Of a DNA stretch of 34,096 nt, positions 8,253-16,133 are shown piece by piece (position 1 is the first letter of the stretch; each line of letters starts with the position of its first letter). The translations under genes were made by a program, and so were the position numbers. Below the pieces are notes generated by a model. That model ran no database searches and had not been told where the DNA came from. It saw only the letters and a program-made list of their open reading frames with translations. This DNA is from an uncultured Dialister sp. GTDB taxonomy: Bacteria; Bacillota; Negativicutes; Veillonellales; Dialisteraceae. Location of the stretch: assembly GCA_900759415.1 (NCBI GenBank), contig CAAEVC010000117.1, positions 1 through 34,096 of the forward strand, given 5' to 3'.

Positions 8253-9671
8253 CTATTCTTCCTCTAAAGAACCCAATCCATCATTAGGGACTTTTTCCGG
8301 ATATTTGCCATCAAAGCAGGCAAAACACATATCTGACGATTTAATATGGGAAATAGATTCTGCCAGCCCTTCCTGTGACAGATAATGAAGAGCATCAGCG
8401 CCAATGATCCTGCAGATTTCTTCTGTAGAATATGTAGCAGCAATCAGCTGTTTCCTTACGGCCGTATCGATGCCAAAGAAGCAGGGATATCGTACTGGCG
8501 GTGAACTGATGCAGAGTTTGATCTCCTTAGCTCCTGCTTTCCGGAGAAGATTGATGATAATGCCGCTGGTCGTACCACGGACGATGGAATCATCGACCAG
8601 AATAATCCGTTTCCCCTCCACATTCATCCGGATAGGATTCAGCTTAAGGCGCACAGCCTGTTCTCTCTTCTTCTGTCCCGGTTGGATAAAGGTACGCCCC
8701 ATGTATTTATTTTTCAGAAGCCCTTCTACAAAAGGAATGCCAGAAGCCTGTGCATATCCTAAAGCAGCCACATTTCCTGAATCAGGAACACTCATGACCA
8801 CGTCCCCTTCATAATGGGTTTCTTCCCAGAGCTTTTTACCCATATTGAGCCTGGCCTGGTATATATCCTGTCCATTCATAATGGAGTCCGGACGGGCGAA
8901 ATAAATGTATTCAAAGGAACAGAGACCGTGGGGATGTTCATTCACATCACAGTACATGGTAGAATGGACTCCGCTGTCATCAATGCTTACGATTTCTCCA
9001 GGAAGGATATCCCGGACGAAGGTGGCATCGATCACATCAAGTGCCGGTGTTTCAGAAGCAAGCACCCAGCCGGTTTCTGTTTTGCCAAGGACCAGCGGAC
9101 GGTAGCCGAATGGATCCCGGCAGCCGTAAAGTGCCCTGTTGGTACAGGAAACAATGGTGTAGGCCCCCCGGAGTTCATCCATCAGTTCTTTGAATTTATC
9201 TTCCATATTTGTTCTGCGGCTTCTGGCCATCAGTTTGATGATGACTTCTGTATCCATGGTAGTCGCAAAAGTGTGGCCTTCCATAAGGAGACGCTGTCTT
9301 AAATTTTTCGTGTTGACCAGATTGCCATTGTGAGCCAGTGCCATAGAACCGTCAATGGTATCTATCTGCAGCGGCTGCACATTGACTGGAATGGAAGAAC
9401 CGGTAGTGGCATAACGGACATGACCGACACCGATATGTCCCTGTTTTTCAGGAAGGTCGCGGAATACTTCAGTCACCAGTCCCATTCCACGGAATGTTTC
9501 CATGGACTTTCCGTCAGATACGGTGATCCCTGCACTTTCCTGTCCCCTGTGCTGCAGTGCAAAAATGCCATAATAGGTCTCATGGACTGCAGAAACGTTC
9601 CGGTCAAAAATACCAAACACGCCGCACTCTTCATGAGGCTTGTCATCATAAATATTTACGCTTTTATGCAT
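8253..9671 (-). CDS. purF: amidophosphoribosyltransferase (glutamine PRPP amidotransferase)
   Basis: First committed step of purine synthesis, PRPP plus glutamine to phosphoribosylamine. The 472-aa protein begins with a short propeptide removed before the Ntn nucleophile Cys16 (HEECGVFG). The PRPP site is RIILVDDSIVRGTTSG (355-370). Cys251, Cys397, Cys449 and Cys452 sit where the Bacillus-type enzyme binds its [4Fe-4S] cluster, so an oxygen-labile Fe-S form is expected, in keeping with an anaerobe. The ribosome site is AGGAG 9 nt from the ATG. A terminator-like hairpin separates it from purC. Confidence 0.98.
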   Translation of the reverse strand: MHKSVNIYDDKPHEECGVFGIFDRNVSAVHETYYGIFALQHRGQESAGITVSDGKSMETFRGMGLVTEVFRDLPEKQGHIGVGHVRYATTGSSIPVNVQPLQIDTIDGSMALAHNGNLVNTKNLRQRLLMEGHTFATTMDTEVIIKLMARSRRTNMEDKFKELMDELRGAYTIVSCTNRALYGCRDPFGYRPLVLGKTETGWVLASETPALDVIDATFVRDILPGEIVSIDDSGVHSTMYCDVNEHPHGLCSFEYIYFARPDSIMNGQDIYQARLNMGKKLWEETHYEGDVVMSVPDSGNVAALGYAQASGIPFVEGLLKNKYMGRTFIQPGQKKREQAVRLKLNPIRMNVEGKRIILVDDSIVRGTTSGIIINLLRKAGAKEIKLCISSPPVRYPCFFGIDTAVRKQLIAATYSTEEICRIIGADALHYLSQEGLAESISHIKSSDMCFACFDGKYPEKVPNDGLGSLEEE

Positions 9672-9730
9672 TACTGAATTCTCCTGATTCTTCTAATACC
9701 AGGTTTCCCTATCGGGGATTTAAGAAAGGG

Positions 9731-9763
9731 AAAAGGATGCCACCCCTTGAAAGGCATCCTTTT
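9731..9763 (-). terminator. terminator-like hairpin between purC and purF
   Basis: AAAAGGATGCC (9731-9741) and GGCATCCTTTT (9753-9763) pair perfectly over 11 bp with an 11-nt loop; the minus-strand transcript continues TTTTCCCTTTC. No strong promoter is seen before purF, so this may be a partial terminator that tunes purF output. Confidence 0.7.
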
Positions 9764-9775
9764 ATCCGATTGAAA

Positions 9776-10639
9776 TCAGAATTTTTCGCCGGTTAAGAGT
9801 TCATAAGCCTCTTTATAGATACCGATAGTTTTATCGATAACATCCTGCGGTACTGTATCTCCCGGATGAGCTTTCAGATAATCTCTTACGAACTGCTTGT
9901 CATAGGATGGCTGTCCATGACCGGCTTCATAGCCCTTTGCCGGCCAGAAGCGGGAGTTATCCGGTGTCAGCATTTCATCGCCTAAAACGATATTCCCTTC
10001 TTCATCAAGGCCGAATTCAAATTTTGTATCTGCAATGATGATGCCTCTTTCAAGAGCATAATCAGCACATTTCCTGTAAAGAGCAAGAGTCAGTTCGCTC
10101 AGTTTTTCCATGTATTCTTTTCCTTTGCCCGGGAAGAACTTATTCACCCATTCTTCTCCTTCTTCCATGGAAATATTCTGATCATGTTCACCGACCGGTG
10201 CTTTGGTAGATGGAGTGAAAATCGGCTGAGGCAGTTTGTCACATTCCTTCAGTCCTTCCGGTAGCTTAATGCCGCATACTTTGCCGTCCTTCTGATATCC
10301 TTCCCAGCCGGAACCGGTGATATAGCCGCGGACAATGCATTCTACAGGAATCATATTGAGTTTCATGGTCTTCATGGAACGGCCTTCAAATTCTTCTGTC
10401 TGGAAGAATTCCGGCATATCCTTTGTATCGATGGAAATCATATGGTTCGGAACGATATCTTTTGTGAAATCGAACCAGAATTTGGACATGCGGTTCAACA
10501 CAGCACCTTTTTCCGGAATCGGGCATTTCAGGATATTGTCAAATGCGGAAATGCGGTCGGTGCAGACCATAACGAGGCTATCGCCCAGATCATAAAGTTC
10601 TCTTACTTTACCGGATTTAAAAGGTTTATATTCTTTCAT
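9776..10639 (-). CDS. purC: phosphoribosylaminoimidazole-succinocarboxamide synthase (SAICAR synthetase)
   Basis: Couples CAIR with aspartate using ATP to give SAICAR. The 287-aa protein opens with the SAICAR synthetase signature KSGKVRELYDLGD (8-20), then TDRISAFDNIL, and contains VECIVRGYITGSGW and ADTKFEFG motifs. It is of the longer PurC form with a C-terminal extension ending LLTGEKF. AAAGGAG precedes the ATG. It lies 73 bp after purE and is co-oriented, consistent with consecutive steps (CAIR made by PurE is its substrate). Confidence 0.97.
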   Translation of the reverse strand: MKEYKPFKSGKVRELYDLGDSLVMVCTDRISAFDNILKCPIPEKGAVLNRMSKFWFDFTKDIVPNHMISIDTKDMPEFFQTEEFEGRSMKTMKLNMIPVECIVRGYITGSGWEGYQKDGKVCGIKLPEGLKECDKLPQPIFTPSTKAPVGEHDQNISMEEGEEWVNKFFPGKGKEYMEKLSELTLALYRKCADYALERGIIIADTKFEFGLDEEGNIVLGDEMLTPDNSRFWPAKGYEAGHGQPSYDKQFVRDYLKAHPGDTVPQDVIDKTIGIYKEAYELLTGEKF

Positions 10640-10712
10640 GATAATCTCCTTTAATTGAAATTCCTGTTATCACATAGTGTTCAGTTCATGTGCAGATAAG
10701 GCATAGAATGGA

Positions 10713-11207
10713 TTATGCGCGGTTTAATTCTTCCTGCAGTTTTCTGTCTTTTTCATAAATTTCTCTGGCTGCCTTTTCACGGTATGCTTTATATTTTTCA
10801 TACAGTGTTTCATCAGAAACTGCACCGATTTCTACAGCCAGGAATGCAGCATTCTTAGTTCCGTCAATAGCTACTGTGGCTACTGGAATACCGGAAGGCA
10901 TCTGCACGATGGAAAAAAGAGCATCCATGCCGTCCAGTTTAGCTCCGGAAAGAGGAACTCCAATGACCGGTCTTAAGGTCAGGCTTGCTACCACTCCCGG
11001 AAGAGCGGCTGCCATTCCGGCGCCTGCAATGAAAGCGCCTGCTCCCTTTTCTTCTTCTGCCTTAACAAAGTCTCTTAACTTTTCTGGTGTCCGGTGAGCA
11101 GAAGCAATGGCTACGTCATAGGTCACTCCAAAGTCATCAAGAACCTGAAATGCTTTCTTCATGACCGGTAAATCGGAATCACTACCCATAACAATTCCAA
11201 CATGCAT
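10713..11207 (-). CDS. purE: N5-carboxyaminoimidazole ribonucleotide mutase
   Basis: Moves the carboxyl group of N5-CAIR to give CAIR. From the ATG at 11207 the protein is 164 aa, with MGSDSD (7-12), SAHRTP (36-41), IAGAGMAAALPG (60-71) and MPSGIPVATVA (103-113). These are class I features, so a PurK partner is expected; purK is not in the window. A longer frame starts 12 codons upstream, but GGGAGG precedes the 11207 ATG. It is the first protein gene of the purine cluster, behind a structured RNA and a terminator. Confidence 0.97.
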   Translation of the reverse strand: MHVGIVMGSDSDLPVMKKAFQVLDDFGVTYDVAIASAHRTPEKLRDFVKAEEEKGAGAFIAGAGMAAALPGVVASLTLRPVIGVPLSGAKLDGMDALFSIVQMPSGIPVATVAIDGTKNAAFLAVEIGAVSDETLYEKYKAYREKAAREIYEKDRKLQEELNRA

Positions 11208-11241
11208 TATGATTTCCTCCCTCTTTCTGGGATTTTCTCCC

Positions 11242-11302
11242 AATAAAAATCTCCTTTTGCAGACATTTATGACATAAAGTCACAAAATGCTCGCAAAAGG
11301 AG
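11242..11302 (-). terminator. terminator between the structured RNA and purE
   Basis: CTCCTTTTGC (11251-11260) pairs perfectly with GCAAAAGGAG (11293-11302), and the minus-strand transcript continues ATTTTTATT. The plus strand also ends in a T-run, so it may work both ways. A small hairpin (TGGGA/TCCCA, 11228-11242) follows before the purE ribosome site. With no promoter evident downstream, purE expression would depend on read-through or antitermination here. Confidence 0.8.
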
Positions 11303-11310
11303 TATTTTTT

Positions 11311-11497
11311 ACATATAAACGCACCGATTCGGCAGGATAAATCGCATTCCAACAGAATAAGGTATACTGATTCTCCAAGTCCCGAGAAATCCATCTTCTT
11401 CTGGTAGACATCTTGGCTCCCTTCCCTGTTTAGATAAAAAAGCCTGTGCTCTATTGCACAAGTCAGGAAATACCGCTGCCCTTACGGCTTACGTTCT
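11311..11497 (-). ncRNA. ssrS: structured RNA upstream of purE, candidate 6S RNA
   Basis: A consensus promoter starts a transcript near 11497 that has no good ORF and folds as a long interrupted rod. Paired elements from outside in: AACG/CGTT, CCG/CGG, GGCAG/CTGCC, GGTAT/ATACC, CTGA/TCAG, then a central region with a 7-bp side hairpin (CTTGTGC/GCACAGG), and an apical CCAAG/CTTGG helix. The roughly 187-nt length and rod-with-bubble shape are those of 6S RNA, the RNA polymerase regulator, which in several lineages lies beside purine genes. The alternative is a purE leader or attenuator; no purine riboswitch, ZTP or T-box core was recognised. Confidence 0.55.
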
Positions 11498-11503
11498 TCC
11501 TTC

Positions 11504-11532
11504 ATTCTAATATCAAAAATAAGGAATGTCAA
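11504..11532 (-). promoter_or_regulatory. promoter of the structured RNA and purine cluster
   Basis: Minus strand TTGACA, 17-bp spacer, TAGAAT: perfect -35 and 5/6 -10. It is the only strong promoter seen upstream of purE. Confidence 0.85.
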
Positions 11533-11605
11533 TGTAATTGGATTTCAAAAATTGGATTAAACGATGCCTTTTACTATATATAACAGAGTGATGAATCTTT
11601 CTTAA

Positions 11606-12586
11606 TCAGATCCCTTTCGCTCTCTCATATTCGTCTAAAATGCGATTGAATTCTTCTTCTGTAAGGACTCTCATGATCTCTCTTCTGAGGGCGGCAGCTT
11701 CAGAAAGTCCATGGAAATAACGGCTGGCATGAGCTCTCATTTCACGGATAGCGCTGTCTTCCCCTTTTTCCAGTACAAGACCATGAAGATGTCTTCTTGC
11801 CATGGAAAGTCTCATTTCCCATGTAGGTTTTGGAAGTTTTTCTCCTGTCTCAAGGAATGTATTGATTTCCTTAAAAATCCAGGGATTTCCCCAGGCAGCC
11901 CTTCCTACAGCCACACCGGCGCAGCCTGTCTCATCCATCAGTGCTTTTGCACTTTCTCCATCCACTACGTCCCCATTTCCAAAGACCGGGATGGATACAG
12001 CATCTGCCACTTCCCTGATTTTTTTCCAGTCTGCTTTTCCTGTGTAGAAATCTTCCCTCGTCCTTCCGTGGACAGTGACTGCTTTAGCACCTGCTTCTTC
12101 TACTGCCTGTGCCAGTTCCACACAGTTTTCAGTCTCCCTTGACCAGCCAAGACGCATCTTGACAGTGACAGGAATCCGGACCGCCTCTGCCATGGCTTTA
12201 ACCACTGCAGCCGCCAGCGGAACATCCTTCATGAGCGCAGAACCATCGCCGTTCTTCACGACTTTCTTCATCGGGCAGCCCATGTTGATATCAATAGCAT
12301 CGGCTCCTGCCTTTTCTGCTTCTTTCGCAGCAAGCGCCATGATTTCCGGCTCGCTTCCGAAAAGCTGGAGAGCTACCGGATGTTCTGACGGTGCGATGGC
12401 CAGCATATCCTGAGTCTTCTCATTCTTATAATAAAGGCCTTTGGCACTTACCATTTCAGCAGTAGTCATAGAGGCTCCCATTTCCCGGGCAATGACACGG
12501 TATGCCAGATCACTGACCCCTGCCATAGGCGCCAGTACCGCCCATCCATCCAGTTCGATGCCGCCAAATGACGGTTTCTTATACAT
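11606..12586 (-). CDS. dusB: tRNA-dihydrouridine synthase, DusB type
   Basis: FMN-dependent TIM-barrel enzyme that reduces uridines in the tRNA D-loop using NADPH. The 326-aa protein has APMAGVSD (19-26), the catalytic loop NMGCPMKKVVKNGDGSAL (101-118; catalytic Cys104), VHGRTREDFYTG, and the FMN phosphate site around VFGNGDV and VAVGRAAWGNPW. AGGAGG precedes the ATG. It stands alone between the livJ terminator and the purine leader. Its exact tRNA position cannot be read from sequence. Confidence 0.95.
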   Translation of the reverse strand: MYKKPSFGGIELDGWAVLAPMAGVSDLAYRVIAREMGASMTTAEMVSAKGLYYKNEKTQDMLAIAPSEHPVALQLFGSEPEIMALAAKEAEKAGADAIDINMGCPMKKVVKNGDGSALMKDVPLAAAVVKAMAEAVRIPVTVKMRLGWSRETENCVELAQAVEEAGAKAVTVHGRTREDFYTGKADWKKIREVADAVSIPVFGNGDVVDGESAKALMDETGCAGVAVGRAAWGNPWIFKEINTFLETGEKLPKPTWEMRLSMARRHLHGLVLEKGEDSAIREMRAHASRYFHGLSEAAALRREIMRVLTEEEFNRILDEYERAKGI

Positions 12587-12665
12587 AATTCCTCCTATGG
12601 AAATGAAAGGATACTTCCTTTCAAAAATTCGTTATCAGCGAAAAGACCTCTTTTCGCGCCCTCTC

Positions 12666-12671
12666 ATTATA
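12666..12671 (-). promoter_or_regulatory. -10 element for dusB
   Basis: A perfect TATAAT on the minus strand about 80 bp upstream of dusB; the -35 region at 17 bp (TTTATT) is weak. The remainder of 12587-12835 shows no gene and no other clear signal. Confidence 0.4.
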
Positions 12672-12835
12672 ATACATGGAAGAAATAAAATAAATAAATG
12701 AATGAAGGGGATAAGACCTTCTTTATCCTGCTGAAACATGAAAAGCAGGAATAGATGCTCCCGCTTTTCTGATGAACCATTCCTCTGTATATTTTCCTGT
12801 CAAAAAAGCCGATGGAATCATTTCAGGATTTCCAC

Positions 12836-12878
12836 TAAAAAGGATGTGACGAAATGCGAAGGCATCCGGTCACATCCT
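12836..12878 (-). terminator. terminator after livJ
   Basis: AGGATGTGAC (12841-12850) pairs with GTCACATCCT (12869-12878), with a further ATGC/GCAT inside, and the minus-strand transcript ends TTTTTAG. It lies about 50 bp past the livJ stop. Confidence 0.85.
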
Positions 12879-12931
12879 CTTTCCTCCTATACTGCTGTTC
12901 TTCTATTTTCTATGCTGCTATGCTTCCATTC

Positions 12932-14089
12932 TCAGGCAAAGGGTACCCATTTGCCATCTTTAGCTTCCAGGATGGAGAGGTCCATCTGCGGATCTCTGTG
13001 ATCATCGAACTGGAATTTGCCGGTAGCCCCTTCGAAGTCTTTGACTTTAGCCAGGGTATCTCTGAATTTCTTTCTGTCTGTTGTGGTACCAGATTCTTCA
13101 GCAGCCTGATGCATGAGGTACATGGCATCATAGGCCTGGGCAGCAAACTGATCCGGTTCATGGCCGTATTTAGCCTTGAAGGCTTCCTTGAAGTGTTTAG
13201 CCTTTTCTGTATTTCTTTCCGGATTCCACGGAGTAGCTACCAGTGTGCCGTTAGCTGCTTCCCCTGCCTGCTGGATGTAAGCCGGGCTGTTGAAACCGTT
13301 GTTTGCAAGGATTGGCTGGTTCATGCCCATTTCTCTTGCTTTCTTAACGATAAGCGCCCCTTCCTGATAGAGACCGGCTACTGCAATGACATCCGGGTTG
13401 GCTGCCTGAATCTTGGTAAGCTGGGCGGAGAAGTCTGTATCCTTGTCTGCAAAGGTTTCAGTAGCAACTACATCCAGTCCCATCTGTTTGAAGAGTTCCT
13501 GATAGATTTTGTTTTCACCAACCATCTGGTCATTGTTGTTGGAGTAAAGGATAGCTACCTTCTTGTATCCCAATTTTTCCTGTGTCTTCTTTACAGTGAT
13601 CGGAATAGCCATCTTTCCTGGAATTGCATTTCTGAAGATGTAATCGCCGATATCAGTGATGCCAGGTGCGGTAGTACCGGTACCAAAGGCAACTACTTTG
13701 GACTGCTGGGCGATCGGGCCGGCTGCCAGCATTTCACCGGAGGTCATTGGACCTTCTACAGCCAGTACTTTGTCCTGCTCGATGACTTTCTTCATTGCGT
13801 TGATGGCTTCTGCTTTGTTTAGCTTGGTGTCATAGGTGACAAGATCAATCTTCATCTTTGTATTTGGATTCTTATTGATTTCTTCGACTGCCAGGTCTAC
13901 CCCTTCTTTCATAGCTACACCATAAGCTGCGCCAGGGCCGGTATATGCAGTGATGAAACCAAATTTAACGGTTTTCTGTCCCTGATCGCCTCCATTGGAA
14001 GCTTTCTGCCCGCCGCATCCGGCGAGAGTTCCTACGACTGCGGCTCCTGCCAATACAGCTGCCATTCTTCTTAACCACTTCTTCTGCAT
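12932..14089 (-). CDS. livJ: branched-chain amino acid ABC transporter, substrate-binding lipoprotein
   Basis: Receptor (Peripla_BP_6 type) for a Liv-like ABC importer, 385 aa. It has a basic n-region, hydrophobic core and lipobox LAGC (Cys25), then a Ser/Gly/Gln-rich linker and the LivJ-like fold beginning VKFGFITAYTGPGAAYG. The ribosome site is GAGGGG. No permease or ATPase gene adjoins it; the rest of the transporter must be elsewhere. The T-box leader directly upstream reads as isoleucine-responsive, which supports a branched-chain ligand, though this fold also binds other amino acids, amides and organic ligands. Confidence 0.85.
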   Translation of the reverse strand: MQKKWLRRMAAVLAGAAVVGTLAGCGGQKASNGGDQGQKTVKFGFITAYTGPGAAYGVAMKEGVDLAVEEINKNPNTKMKIDLVTYDTKLNKAEAINAMKKVIEQDKVLAVEGPMTSGEMLAAGPIAQQSKVVAFGTGTTAPGITDIGDYIFRNAIPGKMAIPITVKKTQEKLGYKKVAILYSNNNDQMVGENKIYQELFKQMGLDVVATETFADKDTDFSAQLTKIQAANPDVIAVAGLYQEGALIVKKAREMGMNQPILANNGFNSPAYIQQAGEAANGTLVATPWNPERNTEKAKHFKEAFKAKYGHEPDQFAAQAYDAMYLMHQAAEESGTTTDRKKFRDTLAKVKDFEGATGKFQFDDHRDPQMDLSILEAKDGKWVPFA

Positions 14090-14140
14090 AATTTGACCCC
14101 TCTTTCCATAACCATAAGGAATAATTTTCAGATGCTGAGA

Positions 14141-14240
14141 TATAAAAACCTCCGCCGGAAAAATCCGGCGGAGGCGCCTATGCGCGGTACCACTCCTGCT
14201 TATCTCTCTCTACAGATATCCTGAAGAAGGTACCTCTAAT
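14141..14240 (-). promoter_or_regulatory. second T-box antiterminator/terminator unit of the livJ leader
   Basis: The T-box core GAGTGGTACCGCG lies at 14183-14195 and is followed by a perfect 10-bp terminator hairpin (14149-14158 with 14165-14174) and a TTTTTATAT tail. Only about 50 nt separate it from the first terminator, too little for a stem I, so this is an antiterminator/terminator unit that must rely on the stem I upstream or read the tRNA acceptor end alone. Confidence 0.85.
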
Positions 14241-14475
14241 ATAAAAGCCCCTATCTTCCAAAGAAGATAGGGGCGAAATCGCGGTACCACCCTACATTAT
14301 ACTTGTAGTTATCCGTAACGTGAATACACGTATTCATCTACATGAGTTCGATGAATAAGCTCTCGAGGGATATTATGAATGCGGTCATCTGCCGGTTCGC
14401 ACCATACACCGGTTCTCTGAAGATGGGTCCTGCAAGCCTTTTGTCTCGTTCATAGCTTCTCAGTTGTCTGAAGTT
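14241..14475 (-). promoter_or_regulatory. T-box riboswitch (probably tRNA-Ile) upstream of livJ
   Basis: Complete T-box leader. Stem I has a GA-rich motif (ACGAGACAAAAGG), an AGAGA bulge, and a CCGGT/ACCGG terminal hairpin carrying TGGTG; its base pairs AAGCT with AGCTT. The specifier, placed by spacing to GAGC, is AUC (14369-14371) or, shifted, AUA: both isoleucine. The T-box AGGGTGGTACCGCG is at 14280-14293; its variable base U would pair with A73, as in tRNA-Ile. The terminator is a perfect 12-bp hairpin (14247-14258/14263-14274) followed by TTTTATATT. Uncharged tRNA-Ile should favour read-through. Confidence 0.88.
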
Positions 14476-14481
14476 GTGTAT

Positions 14482-14510
14482 ATCATAGACTTCTCTTTTT
14501 CTCTTGTCAA
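14482..14510 (-). promoter_or_regulatory. promoter of the livJ T-box leader
   Basis: Minus strand TTGACA, 17-bp spacer, TATGAT. Immediately upstream is a perfect AT-only core inverted repeat (14521-14542, GAAAATTTTT/AAAAATTTTC), which could act as an UP element or as the terminator of the preceding SDR gene. Confidence 0.85.
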
Positions 14511-14567
14511 GAACTTTTTTGAAAATTTTTAAAAAAATTTTCTGACCATTCCCAATAGAGAAATCAT

Positions 14568-15302
14568 TCAATTCATATAGAGACCGCCATTCACATCTAG
14601 AGTGGTGCCGGTGATGAGCCTTGCATCGTCGGAAGCAAGGAAGGCAGCAGCGGCTGCAATATCTTCCGGTTCTGCCACTTTTCCAAGGGGAATGGAGGAA
14701 GTATTGATGCTCATTTCTTCTGTCATCTGCGTGCGGACAAAACCAGGGGCGATGGCATTCACATGGATATCATATTTTCCCAGTTCCCTTGCCAGTGATT
14801 TTGTGATTCCCTGGAGAGCCGCCTTGCTGGCTACATAATCTGCCGAAGTAGCAATGCCTCCCACTTCTCCTGCCAGCGATGCAATATTGATGATCCTGCC
14901 TCCCCTTTCCTTCATATGGGGAATGAGGAGCCTTGTGACGTAGATGACACCATACAGGTTCACTGAAAGAGTTTCCTTCCAGGAATCATCAGTCACTTCT
15001 TCAAAAGGAGCAAAGAGCCGGCAGATGCCTGCGTTATTCACCAGGACATCGATATTTCCGAAATCCCGGATTCCTTCTTCTACCCCTTTTATGACCGAAT
15101 CTTTATCTGCCATATCTACGGCATAGCTCTTTACCTTGCGTCCAAATCTTCGGATCTCTTCTTCCGCTTTCCGGTTATCTTCTTCATCTCTTCCAAAGAT
15201 AAGGATATTGCCTCCTTCTTCTGCTATGCGGAGGGCGATGGCTTTTCCGATACCCCGGTTGCCGCCGGTAATCAGTGCTGTTTTTCCTGCAAATCTTTCC
15301 AT
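14568..15302 (-). CDS. short-chain dehydrogenase/reductase (FabG-like)
   Basis: NAD(P)-dependent classical SDR of 244 aa: cofactor motif TGGNRGIG (12-19), NNAG (89-92), catalytic Ser142, Tyr156 and Lys160 (YVASK). The overall length and sequence are like 3-oxoacyl-ACP reductase, but it is not in a fatty acid locus: it is the last gene of an amino-acid-type transport operon, 9 bp after the ATPase. It could therefore act on a carbonyl or hydroxyl product of the imported compound. AAGGAGG precedes the start. The substrate cannot be told from sequence. Confidence 0.88.
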   Translation of the reverse strand: MERFAGKTALITGGNRGIGKAIALRIAEEGGNILIFGRDEEDNRKAEEEIRRFGRKVKSYAVDMADKDSVIKGVEEGIRDFGNIDVLVNNAGICRLFAPFEEVTDDSWKETLSVNLYGVIYVTRLLIPHMKERGGRIINIASLAGEVGGIATSADYVASKAALQGITKSLARELGKYDIHVNAIAPGFVRTQMTEEMSINTSSIPLGKVAEPEDIAAAAAFLASDDARLITGTTLDVNGGLYMN

Positions 15303-15311
15303 AATACCTCC

Positions 15312-16133
15312 TTATGCCAAACCTGAAATCATCTGTAAAGAGGGATTGGCAAAACGGCGGGGCGAATCAGAATTTTCTGAATCTCCTTCTTCTTTATCAA
15401 GAATGCGGCGAAGGAAACGGCGGGTCCTTTCTTCTTTCGGATGTTCAAAGATTTCTTCCGGGCTGCCTTCTTCTACCACCCGGCCGCCATCCATGAAGAC
15501 CACTCTGGTTGCCACTTCTTTTGCAAATTTCATTTCATGGGTAACCACCACCATGGTGACCCCTTCATTAGCCAGTTTCTTCATGACAGAAAGTACGCCG
15601 CCCACCAGTTCAGGGTCAAGGGCAGAGGTAGGTTCATCAAAGAAGATGACATCCGGTTTCGCTGCCATGGCACGGGCAATCCCTACTCTCTGCTGCTGGC
15701 CGCCGGAAAGCTGGGAAGGATAATAGTCCGCTCTGTCCAGAAGGCCTACTTCGCTAAGCATCTGTTTTCCAATCTTATCGGCTTCTTCCTTTGCCATGCC
15801 CCGTCCTGCAGTGAGTCCAAGGGTGACATTTTCAAGAGCCGTCTTATTGGCAAACAGATTGTAGTTCTGGAATACGAAGCCGGTGTGCTTTCTCACCCAT
15901 GAAATATCCTTTGATTTTGCATTGGAAAGAATGAATTTCCTCTCTCCCATAGACATTTCTCCGCTATCTGCCTTTTCCAGGAAAGTAAGACTTCTGAGGA
16001 ATGTGGTTTTCCCTGATCCGGAGGGTCCCAGGATGACGATCACATCTCCTTTGTTCACTGTCAGATTGACATCTTTCAAAACTTCCTGTTTTCCAAAATA
16101 TTTTTTTACATGAGATATGGTTAGCATAGTCAT
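15312..16133 (-). CDS. polar amino acid ABC transporter, ATP-binding protein
   Basis: Cytoplasmic ATPase of a GlnQ/TcyN-type importer. Walker A GPSGSGKTT (36-44), signature LSGGQQQRV (142-150), Walker B VIFFDEP (162-168) and the switch His region (VVTHE) are all intact. The 273-aa protein is about 25-30 residues longer than usual, with a charged Ser/Asp/Glu-rich tail after LRRILD. Its start overlaps the preceding permease stop (ATGA); a second ATG two codons on is equally well placed behind GGAGAG. It pairs with the two permeases and receptor upstream. Confidence 0.94.
   Translation of the reverse strand: MTMLTISHVKKYFGKQEVLKDVNLTVNKGDVIVILGPSGSGKTTFLRSLTFLEKADSGEMSMGERKFILSNAKSKDISWVRKHTGFVFQNYNLFANKTALENVTLGLTAGRGMAKEEADKIGKQMLSEVGLLDRADYYPSQLSGGQQQRVGIARAMAAKPDVIFFDEPTSALDPELVGGVLSVMKKLANEGVTMVVVTHEMKFAKEVATRVVFMDGGRVVEEGSPEEIFEHPKEERTRRFLRRILDKEEGDSENSDSPRRFANPSLQMISGLA

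Noticed and set aside
11182..11394. Minus-strand 70-codon ORF in the purE leader
   Set aside because: It lies across the candidate 6S RNA, the terminator and the purE start, with no ribosome site; the structured RNA explains the region better.
11311..11497. Guanine/adenine riboswitch upstream of purE
   Set aside because: A GTCTACC string recalls the purine riboswitch, but the flanking three-way junction pairing and conserved loop bases are absent.
14338..14571. Minus-strand 77-codon ORF upstream of livJ
   Set aside because: It runs through the promoter and T-box stem I, whose conserved elements explain the sequence.
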